From positions 1 to 34,326 of the forward strand of contig JBCCQH010000085.1 of the NCBI GenBank assembly GCA_039024435.1: a stretch of 34,326 nucleotides of DNA. The letters are read 5' to 3'. This DNA is from JBCCQH01 sp039024435. Its GTDB lineage: Bacteria > Bacteroidota > Bacteroidia > J057 > JADKCL01. Below, piece by piece: positions 1 through 7,006 of this stretch. A program made the translations under genes and the position numbers. The notes under the pieces were generated by a model, which worked only from the letters and a program-made list of their open reading frames with translations, had not been told where the DNA came from and searched no databases. Position 1 is the first letter of the stretch, and every line of letters starts with the position of its first letter.

Positions 1-1
1 C

Positions 2-118
2 TTTTCTTGGTTAAACTGGGATCGACGTAATTCAAAAGATTATGAATACCTCACCGAATCAAGTGAGGCAATGATCAGGCTATCGATGATAACCAAGATG
101 CTTAAGCATTTTGCTTGA
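2..118 (+). pseudogene. C-terminal end of an IS5/IS4-type transposase, cut by the window edge
   Basis: Reading frame 2 is open from the window edge to a TGA at 116-118 and encodes about 38 residues. It contains R-R-N-S-K-D-Y-E-Y-L-T-E-S-S-E-A-M-I, which matches the C-terminal tail of DDE transposases of the IS4/IS5 groups: a basic RR..KDYE patch, then a T..SEAMI helix ending in a short basic tail. The stop codon is followed within 20 bases by a sequence resembling an IS5-type terminal inverted repeat. The gene may be intact beyond the window, so 'pseudogene' here only means partial in view. Recognition rests on a short conserved tail. Confidence 0.7.
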
Positions 119-120
119 AT

Positions 121-140
121 CGAATCAAAACAGCCTCTTA
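121..140. mobile_element. Putative right end (terminal inverted repeat) of an IS5-like element with TTA target site
   Basis: Read on the minus strand, 137 to 121 is GAGGCTGTTTTGATTCG. GAGGCTGTTTTGA is the kind of end found in IS5-family (IS427/ISL2-like) elements. The next three bases, 138-140, are TTA, fitting the TA or TNA duplications those groups make. The left end and the second TTA lie outside the window, so the boundary is inferred from one side only. Confidence 0.55.
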
Positions 141-145
141 GGCGA

Positions 146-175
146 CAAAAAAAAGCCGCAACCCGGGGGCGCGGC
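146..175 (-). terminator. Intrinsic terminator of the Rossmann-fold gene
   Basis: On the minus strand GCCGC (175-171) and GCGGC (159-155) form a GC-rich stem, followed by a run of eight or nine T (154-146). It sits 26 bases past the stop codon of the gene at 201-779, between that gene and the IS end. Confidence 0.75.
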
Positions 176-200
176 CTATATCTTCAAGAAGAAAATCAGA

Positions 201-779
201 TCAAGCGGACTGTTGCGTACGCTGCTGTCCCGCATCCCAGATTCCGATTACGGCATCTTTGCGGTCATTGCGCAAGGCATCGATGATGCCTTCGGAGATT
301 TCCTGGTGCGTCAACCAGCGGGAAAGTTCCTTTTCTTCCTGATATCCCAAGATGATCTTGCGGTACAAGACCCGCTCGAAATTTGCGAAGGGATCTTCAA
401 AAAATGTCCGTCCCCGACGATTGTCGGAGGGGTTGGTCGGCAAAACCTGAAAATAACGGCAGACCGGCGAAGTGCGATTCAGCACCTCAGCGATCACCTG
501 GGAAGCATCTAGTGCATCGGAATGCATCCAGTTCACCACCAGGGTGACGGGGCCGTTGATTTCAATTGATTGTTCCAAATTTTGCTTGAGTGAGTCATGA
601 TCCCGGTAATCGAGAGATAGAGAGTTAATTTTGCCTCCCGACTGCTCCGCTTCTGCTTCCAGCGTCTTCAAATCCGGGGAGGTTCTCGCGATTACACTTA
701 CGACGTTGTCATGCGCGGCGAGAAAGAGGGAAACCTGCTTTAACATACCGGTTCCTCCTACCACTAACACGTGTGCCAT
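201..779 (-). CDS. NAD(P)-binding Rossmann-fold protein, short-chain dehydrogenase-like
   Basis: The 192-residue protein opens with a strand and a glycine-rich dinucleotide-binding loop (VLVVGGTGML, residues 4-13), typical of short-chain dehydrogenase/reductase N-termini. An alternating helix/strand pattern follows (VSVIARTSPDL; LSLDYRDHDSL; VTLVVNWMHSD). I do not see the usual YxxxK catalytic pair in the expected place, and the protein is shorter than the classical 250 residues, so it may be an atypical SDR of unknown substrate. No signal peptide is present, so it is presumably cytoplasmic. It is transcribed alone, with its own terminator at 146-175 and a 308-base gap upstream. The ATG at 779 starts directly at the first strand of the fold. 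Enzyme class is inferred; no reaction can be assigned. Confidence 0.75.
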   Translation of the reverse strand: MAHVLVVGGTGMLKQVSLFLAAHDNVVSVIARTSPDLKTLEAEAEQSGGKINSLSLDYRDHDSLKQNLEQSIEINGPVTLVVNWMHSDALDASQVIAEVLNRTSPVCRYFQVLPTNPSDNRRGRTFFEDPFANFERVLYRKIILGYQEEKELSRWLTHQEISEGIIDALRNDRKDAVIGIWDAGQQRTQQSA

Positions 780-1087
780 ACTTTTCCGGTTTATATTTTT
801 GACTCCAATAGCGGGATTGCTCCCTGCGATTCTACCGACGTGGCAAAACCGCTCATTTCCAGAGGTTCATTTACCATGGATCAAAATACTCACCTAGTAA
901 ACTGTAGTTATATATTTTACCTAAACTGACAATACCAGAATTTACGATATCTGGATTAAATAAGTTTCCAATTGTGGAAAAATAAAAGTAAAAACCGGCG
1001 GCAAACTTACTTATTGAAAAAAAGTTTAAAAAAATTCTATGGTTTCGCGAAAAATACCCCAATAGTCAATATTATATTGACTTTAGG
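780..1087. other. AT-rich gap without a gene; carries a perfect inverted repeat at 1064-1082
   Basis: I see no convincing coding sequence here. It must hold the promoter of the minus-strand gene starting at 779, but no clear TAnnTTTG box stands out. At the right end AGTCAATA (1064-1071), TTA, TATTGACT (1075-1082) is a perfect 8-bp inverted repeat placed just after the DUF4249 stop. It could be a weak terminator stem or a protein-binding site; the following T content is modest. Confidence 0.5.
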
Positions 1088-1909
1088 TCAGGGAACGATG
1101 ATCACCGTATCCTTCACCACCGAGGCCGTACCGAAAAACCCCAAGGCTCCATTGTCAAAGTTTGACAGCAGGTTGTCCGGCGGCGCCCCAAATGGGCCTC
1201 CCCCACTCGACAATTGCTGAAAGACCGTGATGTAATGGTCGTAACTGAGCTGAGAAATGCCCCGTACCTCTACCACCACGGTGTCCCCCGCTTCCAGCGG
1301 ATAAGGGTATTGGTAGGGCGACAACTGCCCGTCGACCAATCGGTCATCGGTGACGAAAAAATCAAAAGGAGAATCGTACAGGGAATCGTTAACCGTCAGC
1401 CGAAACAGGTAGTAATCCCCGATTCCGGCCGGTTCCTGTGCCAGGAAGCCCACGTAGTATCCTTCCCCAAAGACACAGGTGTCGCAGTACAGCGATCCCG
1501 AGCCAACAATCGGCCCAATCCGGGGCAGGAAGTTGCTCGCGGAATAGGTTGCCCCGGAAACTGTCGCCTCTACCGTGTAGCTGCGGAACTGCTCGCCTTG
1601 CAGGCCATTCGTCTCATAATATCCCGGCCGCACCTCCACCAGGGTATCCGCATTTCCGAGGTCATCGCGCACCACCAACTCCGCCCCACTGAGCAGATCT
1701 TCCGGAGACGTTCCCAGGTAGTCGCTGGTTTGGCTCACTTTGAATTGGTAGGGACCGGGCTCATCCGTGATCCAGCCTTCGATGACCACGGTGGGTTCAT
1801 TGAGCTGCAGGTCCAGGGCGATTTCTTCTTCGCAGGCCAATAGCCCAATCAGGCCGACCAGCAGCAGCGTCCATTTCCCGGCAAGGCGATATCGTGGATT
1901 CATCCGCAT
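1088..1909 (-). CDS. DUF4249 family outer-membrane lipoprotein
   Basis: This 273-residue protein has a basic N-terminus, a hydrophobic stretch and a lipobox (LLAC, Cys26), so it is predicted to be a lipoprotein. The region after Cys26, with a VVIEGWITDE segment followed by beta-rich sequence (SGAELVVRDDLGN; YTVEATVSG), fits DUF4249, a Bacteroidota family found next to TonB-dependent receptors. Its start lies only 3 bases past the stop of the receptor gene (1913-4309), so the two are almost certainly one transcript. By analogy with SusC/SusD-like pairs it may assist substrate capture by the receptor at the cell surface, but no ligand is known for the family. The acidic stretch EEE after the lipidated cysteine could act as a surface-export signal; this is inference. 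Confidence 0.88.
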   Translation of the reverse strand: MRMNPRYRLAGKWTLLLVGLIGLLACEEEIALDLQLNEPTVVIEGWITDEPGPYQFKVSQTSDYLGTSPEDLLSGAELVVRDDLGNADTLVEVRPGYYETNGLQGEQFRSYTVEATVSGATYSASNFLPRIGPIVGSGSLYCDTCVFGEGYYVGFLAQEPAGIGDYYLFRLTVNDSLYDSPFDFFVTDDRLVDGQLSPYQYPYPLEAGDTVVVEVRGISQLSYDHYITVFQQLSSGGGPFGAPPDNLLSNFDNGALGFFGTASVVKDTVIIVP

Positions 1910-1912
1910 GGC

Positions 1913-4309
1913 TTAGAAATTGAAGTTCCAGGTAACCGATGGCACCCAGCGGAACAGATAAGTCAGATAGGCCCGGCGCACCCGCACTTCCTCAGTAACC
2001 CCGGGTTGCCCCGCGACCGGCCGCTCCTCGGTTTCCTCCCGAAAGTTGATCGCAAAGGGATTGCGGCGCCCGTAAGCATTGTACAAAGAAAAATTCCAAC
2101 TGCTTTCCAGGCGGCGCTTCTGATTTGCATCTTCCCGCTTTTTCGGATCGATGGTCAGCGAGAGGTCCAGGCGGTGGTTGTCCGGCATGCGGTCATTGTT
2201 CCGACCATCGTATTGCGGAACAAAGGTGCTGTCCAGGTAATAGCCCCCTACCGGATAGGTCACCCGCCGCCCGGTCGAGTACACCCAGGAAAAACCCAGG
2301 CTCATCCGGTCGGTCAATTGGTAAGTAGAGACCAGGGAGATGTCGTGGCGGCGGTCCGAGTTTGCCGCGTACGGCTCGCCCTCGTTGATGCCGTCGATCT
2401 GCCGCAAGGTCTTGCTCAAGGTGTAGCCCAGCCATCCGGTCAAGCGGCCTCGGGGCTTGCGCAATAAGAATTCTGCACCGTAACTCCAGCCCTCCCCCAC
2501 CAGGACTTCCGTCTCAATCGTGGGGTTTAGAAACAACTCCGCGCCGTTCTTAAAGTCGATCTGGTTGTTCATCCATTTGTAATAGAGTTCCACTGAACTT
2601 TCCAGATCATTGTCGAAGAAGTTGCGAAAGTACCCCACCGAGACCTGGTCGGAGATCTGCGGCGCGATGTGGCGGCTGCTCGGCACCCAAATATCCCAGG
2701 GAAAGGAAGCCGTGGAATTGCTCACCAGGTGGATGTATTGGCGCGTGCGCATGAATGAACCCTTGACCGAGCTGCGCTCATCCAGCAAATAAACCGCCGA
2801 AACCCGCGGTTCCAGCCCGTGGTAGTGTTGAATCAGTTCCCCGGTGGAAAACTGTGTCGTGTCGGTGGGCGTTTCTCCGTCTTCGCCGTAATTGTATTCT
2901 TCCCCGGGTCCCACTTGGTCAAACAGTGAATAGCGCAGTCCATAGTCCACCGTCAGTCGATCGGTGATCTTTTGGTTGTTGCTCAGGTAGAGCGCCGATT
3001 CGAAGGCGTAATCCGGCTGCACTTCCAAATCCTGCAGGAAGGTCTCCCCGGTCGGCTCAAACAGACCCGGCTGAAACTTGTGCAACGTCACGTCCAGCCC
3101 AAACTTGATTTCATTGCGTGGATTCGCGAACCAATTCCAGTCGTACTTAAACGCAATGTCGCGGATGCCCGAAGAAAATTCAAAGCCTTCTCCGGTGAAG
3201 GTCTGCCCGTCAAAGCCATAAAAGAAGTCGCTGTAAATAACGGTCGCATTTGAGAACAGCCGGTCGCTAAACAGGTGGTTCCAGCGCAAAGATCCGGTGG
3301 AATTGCCCCAGTCATTCGCAAAGAAATCGCGGAACTTAAAAACGTCGCGCCCGAAATAGCCCGAGACAAATATCCGGTCCCGGTCGGAGATCCGGTAGTT
3401 CGCTTTCGCGTTGAAGTCATAAAAGTAGAGCGAGGTGTTCCGCACGTCGGGATCACCTGAAGCCAGCAGAAACAAATCGGCGTAGGTCCGGCGACCGGAG
3501 AGAATGAACGACGCCTTGTCCTTAGCGATGGGGCCTTCCACAGTCAGGCGACTGGCCAGCACCCCGATGCCGCCAGTGGCTTTGAACTCCCGCATATTGC
3601 CCTCGCGCATGCCCAGGTCGAGCACACTCGCGAGCCGCCCCCCGTAGCGCGCCGGAATGCCCCCCTTGTACAATTTGTACTCGCTTTTGAGCGCATCGGC
3701 ATTGAACACAGAAAAGAAACCCAGCAGATGCGAGGCATTGTACACAGTAGCATTGTCCAGCAACACCAGATTTTGGTTGGTCTGCCCACCCCGCACATAA
3801 TACCCGGTGATCCCTTCCCCGACACTGGCCACGCCGGGCAGCAGTTGAATGGTCCGGATCACGTCCACTTCCCCCATAAACGCGGGCAAGCGCCGGATTT
3901 CCTTGAGCTGAATTTTCTCCGCCCCGACTTCGGTACTGGAAATGTTGTCGTCTTCCCGCTCGTCCTCGATGACCACCGGCCCGAGTTGATAATCGAGGGG
4001 ATTGAGTTCGACATTGATGGTGCGGTTTTGGTCCAATGCCACCGACAGGGTATCATCGGGGTAGCCGGGAGAGCGCACGACGACCCGGTAGTCCGCTTGT
4101 GGTAAAGTGAGGGAATAGAAGCCGTAGGTATTTGTAAAAGCCCCCTGCCCGATGGACGGCACCAAGACTGAAGCGCCGGGGATATCTTCGCCGGTTTCTG
4201 CGTCGCGGACATAGCCACTGAGGGTAAACTTAGACTGAGCGGACAGCCAAGCCGTCGTAACCACGGTCAAGCTGAGAAGTAAAAAGACTTTTGCGAGTGG
4301 CATTTTCAT
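1913..4309 (-). CDS. TonB-dependent outer-membrane receptor with N-terminal carboxypeptidase-regulatory-like domain
   Basis: The 798-residue protein starts with a signal peptide (residues 1-24, ending ..WLSAQ). A CarboxypepD_reg-like beta-sandwich follows (about 28-105, FTLSGYVRDAETGEDIPGAS), as in SusC-like receptors of Bacteroidota. The plug domain (about 130-235) includes VIRTIQLLPGVASVGEG, GYYVRGGQTNQNLVLLDNA and GGIPARYGGRLASVLD, all typical TonB-receptor plug motifs. The remainder is a beta-barrel with many aromatic-rich strands, ending in Phe (WNFNF), a usual outer-membrane C-terminus. It is shorter than classical SusC proteins (about 1000 residues) but normal for the type partnered with DUF4249. 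The gene leads the two-gene operon with the DUF4249 lipoprotein; AAGGAG lies about 12 bases upstream of the ATG. Role: energised import of an unknown ligand. Confidence 0.95.
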   Translation of the reverse strand: MKMPLAKVFLLLSLTVVTTAWLSAQSKFTLSGYVRDAETGEDIPGASVLVPSIGQGAFTNTYGFYSLTLPQADYRVVVRSPGYPDDTLSVALDQNRTINVELNPLDYQLGPVVIEDEREDDNISSTEVGAEKIQLKEIRRLPAFMGEVDVIRTIQLLPGVASVGEGITGYYVRGGQTNQNLVLLDNATVYNASHLLGFFSVFNADALKSEYKLYKGGIPARYGGRLASVLDLGMREGNMREFKATGGIGVLASRLTVEGPIAKDKASFILSGRRTYADLFLLASGDPDVRNTSLYFYDFNAKANYRISDRDRIFVSGYFGRDVFKFRDFFANDWGNSTGSLRWNHLFSDRLFSNATVIYSDFFYGFDGQTFTGEGFEFSSGIRDIAFKYDWNWFANPRNEIKFGLDVTLHKFQPGLFEPTGETFLQDLEVQPDYAFESALYLSNNQKITDRLTVDYGLRYSLFDQVGPGEEYNYGEDGETPTDTTQFSTGELIQHYHGLEPRVSAVYLLDERSSVKGSFMRTRQYIHLVSNSTASFPWDIWVPSSRHIAPQISDQVSVGYFRNFFDNDLESSVELYYKWMNNQIDFKNGAELFLNPTIETEVLVGEGWSYGAEFLLRKPRGRLTGWLGYTLSKTLRQIDGINEGEPYAANSDRRHDISLVSTYQLTDRMSLGFSWVYSTGRRVTYPVGGYYLDSTFVPQYDGRNNDRMPDNHRLDLSLTIDPKKREDANQKRRLESSWNFSLYNAYGRRNPFAINFREETEERPVAGQPGVTEEVRVRRAYLTYLFRWVPSVTWNFNF

Positions 4310-4447
4310 TTGGGGTTCTCCTTATACACTCCGAAACCAGGAAAATTGTTCGCCCGCGTCGGACCGAGCGGCGAGGTTTACCGGATATTGTGGTGGAGGG
4401 TCGCCGTGAGCGTCGTCCGCTTCACCCACATTCCTCCAAAAAATCGC

Positions 4448-4455
4448 TAGATTTG
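4448..4455 (+). promoter_or_regulatory. Candidate -7 promoter box of the paaN gene
   Basis: TAGATTTG fits the Bacteroidota sigma-A -7 consensus TAnnTTTG exactly and lies 34 bases upstream of the ATG at 4490, which would give a leader of roughly 28 bases. No convincing TTG/TTTG -33 box is visible at the usual spacing. Confidence 0.4.
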
Positions 4456-4489
4456 CCCAAAATTCAATCTTGTAAACGAAGGATAGTCT

Positions 4490-6196
4490 ATGATAGCTGC
4501 ACCCGAAAAACCCCATGAACTTTACGCCAAGCACGAAGGCACCCTGAATGAAGCGGTCGTCGCCATCCACGAGCGGAAATTCTACGCAAAATTCCTCGAA
4601 GTCCCCTCAAAAAGGGTGTACGGAGAAAACGCCAAAGCCGAGGGTACCGCCGCCTTCCAAGGCCAACTCGGTAACCTCTATGAAGGGCTGCGCCAGGACG
4701 CCACCGGTGAAATCGCCGCCGCCGAAACTTCCCCCTACACGGGAGAAGCCCTCGGTATCCGCTATCCGGTGCAGTCAGATGTGGAAGCCTACATCAATCA
4801 GGCCCAGGCCGGTTACGACGATTGGCGCCGCGCCACACCGCACACCCGCGCCGGCATCCTGACCGAGTCGCTCGACCGCATCGCCAAGCGCTTCTTCGAG
4901 ATGGCCTTTGCGACCATGCACACCACCGGTCAAAGCTTCATGATGTCGTTTCAGGCCTCCGGTCCCCACTCCAATGACCGCGCCCTCGAAGCCATTGCCC
5001 TCGGCTTGCAGGAGCAGACCCGCTTCCCGGATTCGGTCGATTGGGTCAAGCCCATGGGCCGCGACAAGGAGGGCAATCCCGCCTTTGTCAAGCAAGAAAA
5101 GCGCTACCTGAGCGTCCCAATTGGCATTTCCCTTTGTGTCGGCTGCTCCACCTTCCCAGTTTGGAATACCGCGCCGGCCATCTACGCCAGCCTCGTCACC
5201 GGCAATCCGGTCATCGTCAAGCCCCACCCCACCGCGATCTATCCGGTCGCCATTGTGGTCGAGGAAATCCAGCGCGCCCTCCAGGATGCCGGATTTGACG
5301 CCAATCTCTGCCAGCTCGCCTGCGACCTCCCCGATGCCCCGATCACCAAACGCCTGGCCGAGCATACCGCGGTCAAGCTGATCGACTACACCGGCGGATC
5401 GAGCTTCGGAGAGTACCTGGAAAGCCTGCCGGGCAAGCGTACCTTTACGGAAAAGGCGGGTGTGAACTCGATCGTGTTGCACAGCACCACCCATGTACGC
5501 AAGATGATGGGCAATATTTCTTTCGCTCTGTCGCTGTACAGTGGGCAAATGTGTACCGCACCGCAGAACATCTTCATCCCCAAAGGCGGCATTGATACCC
5601 CCGACGGCAACCTCTCTTACGCGGACACCGTCGCCGCCCTCGCCAAAGCGGTCAAAGGACTCGTCACCCACGAAAAAGCCGGTCCGGGCACCCTGGGGGC
5701 CATCCAGAGTGCCGCCACCGCCGAGCGGGTAAAAACCGCCCAGGACCAGGGATTCAAGATCATCCTGGAATCCATCGCGGTCACCAACCCCGAGTTCCCC
5801 AATGCTCGCATCGCCTCACCGGCGATCATGGAAGTGCCCGCCGACAACCTCGCCGCCCTTTCCCGCGAGATGTTCGGTCCGATTGTCTACGTCACCCCGG
5901 TGGACGATTACCAGCACGGCGTGGCCATTGCCCGCGAGCTTGCGACCAAGCACGGTGCCATCACCTTTTCTTCTTGGTGTACCGACGCCGACGCACAACG
6001 CTACATCATTGACGAAATGTCGCAGTCCTACACGACGGTTTCCTTCAATTTCATGGGCAATGTCTGGCCCAATCAGAGTGCTGGATTCAGCGATTTCCAC
6101 GTTACCGGCGGCAATCCGGCCGGCAATGCCTCCCTCACCGATCCGGAATATGTCCTCGGCCGATTTGAAGTGGTCGGAGTTCGGATCAACCTTTGA
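4490..6196 (+). CDS. paaN: PaaN-type aldehyde dehydrogenase (phenylacetic acid degradation protein PaaN)
   Basis: The 568-residue protein has the aldehyde dehydrogenase fold and closely resembles the PaaN family (usual length about 550). The general-base glutamate lies in FTEKAGVNS (Glu321) and the catalytic cysteine in SGQMCTAPQN (Cys355). The cofactor-binding region includes NPVIVKPHPTAIYP, and a late EMFGPIVYV segment is typical of the superfamily. The C-terminus NFMGNVWPNQSAGFSDFHVTGGNPAG is characteristic of PaaN. PaaN proteins are thought to oxidise an aldehyde from ring opening of the phenylacetyl-CoA epoxide/oxepin route. No other paa genes are in this window, so here it is an isolated copy, and its substrate could differ. 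It has its own candidate promoter and a strong terminator at 6232-6270. The ATG at 4490 gives the family's usual N-terminus. Confidence 0.9.
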   Translation: MIAAPEKPHELYAKHEGTLNEAVVAIHERKFYAKFLEVPSKRVYGENAKAEGTAAFQGQLGNLYEGLRQDATGEIAAAETSPYTGEALGIRYPVQSDVEAYINQAQAGYDDWRRATPHTRAGILTESLDRIAKRFFEMAFATMHTTGQSFMMSFQASGPHSNDRALEAIALGLQEQTRFPDSVDWVKPMGRDKEGNPAFVKQEKRYLSVPIGISLCVGCSTFPVWNTAPAIYASLVTGNPVIVKPHPTAIYPVAIVVEEIQRALQDAGFDANLCQLACDLPDAPITKRLAEHTAVKLIDYTGGSSFGEYLESLPGKRTFTEKAGVNSIVLHSTTHVRKMMGNISFALSLYSGQMCTAPQNIFIPKGGIDTPDGNLSYADTVAALAKAVKGLVTHEKAGPGTLGAIQSAATAERVKTAQDQGFKIILESIAVTNPEFPNARIASPAIMEVPADNLAALSREMFGPIVYVTPVDDYQHGVAIARELATKHGAITFSSWCTDADAQRYIIDEMSQSYTTVSFNFMGNVWPNQSAGFSDFHVTGGNPAGNASLTDPEYVLGRFEVVGVRINL

Positions 6197-6231
6197 CCCG
6201 ACTTTTGCCGTATAAGACATTGAGTGTTGCT

Positions 6232-6270
6232 GGGGCGCCCCCATCACGGTGGGGCGCCCCGGCTTGTTTT
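6232..6270 (+). terminator. Strong intrinsic terminator after paaN
   Basis: GGGGCGCCCC at 6232-6241 is repeated at 6251-6260. The sequence is its own reverse complement, so the two copies pair as a 10-bp all-GC stem with a 9-base loop. TTGTTTT follows at 6264-6270. It starts 36 bases after the paaN stop. Confidence 0.8.
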
Positions 6271-6292
6271 AACCAGCTCATTGGTAAATTTT
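6264..6292 (+). promoter_or_regulatory. Candidate promoter of the small lipoprotein gene
   Basis: TTG (6264-6266), an 18-base spacer and TAAATTTT (6285-6292) approximate the Bacteroidota TTG / TAnnTTTG pattern, with one mismatch in the last -7 base. The TTG overlaps the T-tract of the paaN terminator. The predicted start of transcription is only a few bases before the ATG at 6307. Confidence 0.35.
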
Positions 6293-6306
6293 TAAGCAAC
6301 CACTGC

Positions 6307-6891
6307 ATGATGCTTCATCGTACTGAGCCCCGGACTCGCGGGCGCATCCCAGCCCTGCTCATCTTGTTGTTGGGCGGGCTGCTGACCGCCTGTGGAGGCA
6401 ATTTGACCCTGGACAATCCCCGCAATGAGGGGGTTACCTTTACCTTTGATGGGGACAACACCCACAGTTTGGGTCCGGGTGAGACGGCCCTGATCGATCT
6501 GGAACCGGGATTGCACTCGGTGGAGGTACGCGACGCGGGCGGCACGGTGCTGGCGGATACGAATTTTCGCTTTGCCAGCCACGACGAAGGCATTGTTCAC
6601 AGCGGTGAATCGACGTACTTGGTTTGGCGGCAGTTGTACGGCTTGCAAAACGAGCGCAAAACCCTCCTCAACGAGCGTTGGGTGGAGTTTGACTCGGTCC
6701 GTGCTTACGGCGATATCAAGGTCTATCCCGCTTCCTGGCTCTTTGTCCGGAAGAATTGGGACCTGGGCCTGGAGGAAGAATTGCCTACATCGCAAACATT
6801 GTATATGACCGATGACTTTAAGATAGAGGCGAAGGTATTCCGCGCCGAGGACTTTATCCGTACGTACAAGAGCATGCAGCGGAAGGAATAA
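6307..6891 (+). CDS. Small lipoprotein of unknown function
   Basis: About 194 residues. The N-terminus has a basic patch (RTRGR), a leucine-rich helix and a lipobox (LTAC, Cys29), so it should be lipidated. The next part (LTLDNPRNEGVTFTFDGDNTHSL) and PGETALIDLEPGLHSVEVRDAGG look like a small beta-sandwich with a PEGA-like flavour (a turn followed by G-x-H-x-V). The C-terminal half is mixed and contains TYLVWRQLYGL and DDFKIEAKVFRAEDF. I do not recognise a named family. Two adjacent ATGs (6307 and 6310) are possible; a longer upstream extension is open but would place the signal sequence internally, so I reject it. It is a single gene, separated from paaN by a terminator. Confidence 0.8.
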   Translation: MMLHRTEPRTRGRIPALLILLLGGLLTACGGNLTLDNPRNEGVTFTFDGDNTHSLGPGETALIDLEPGLHSVEVRDAGGTVLADTNFRFASHDEGIVHSGESTYLVWRQLYGLQNERKTLLNERWVEFDSVRAYGDIKVYPASWLFVRKNWDLGLEEELPTSQTLYMTDDFKIEAKVFRAEDFIRTYKSMQRKE

Positions 6892-6895
6892 ATTT

Positions 6896-7006
6896 TTTGA
6901 TTGTGAATTAAAAATTTTCATTGGTCAAGGGGACAAACACCAGGATCTGCGCCGGCGGTTACGGGCAATTGTCCACTTGGAAATTGAAAATTCTTATTTG
7001 AGAGTG
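6896..7006. repeat. AT-rich intergenic repeat copy (CAATTGGAAATT family)
   Basis: This gap contains AAATTTTCATTGG and, further on, CAATTGTCCACTTGGAAATT. They resemble units found at 20696-20935 and 33978-34290, for example TCCATTGGAAATTTTCAA. The copies are diverged and rich in CAATTG and GAAATT. The gap also has to hold the promoter of the SIR2-like gene. Confidence 0.45.

Noticed and set aside
111..512. A 133-residue plus-strand ORF over the first gene
   Set aside because: It lies antisense to the Rossmann-fold gene and crosses its terminator, and its N-terminus is the IS end. The opposite strand explains the sequence better.
1214..1843. A 209-residue plus-strand ORF over the DUF4249 gene
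   Set aside because: It is antisense to a lipoprotein with a signal and lipobox, and its translation has no domain cue.
4775..5671. A 298-residue minus-strand ORF inside paaN
   Set aside because: The plus strand encodes an aldehyde dehydrogenase with catalytic Glu and Cys in this stretch; the antisense translation is a Gly/Asp/Arg-rich artefact of GC-rich codons.
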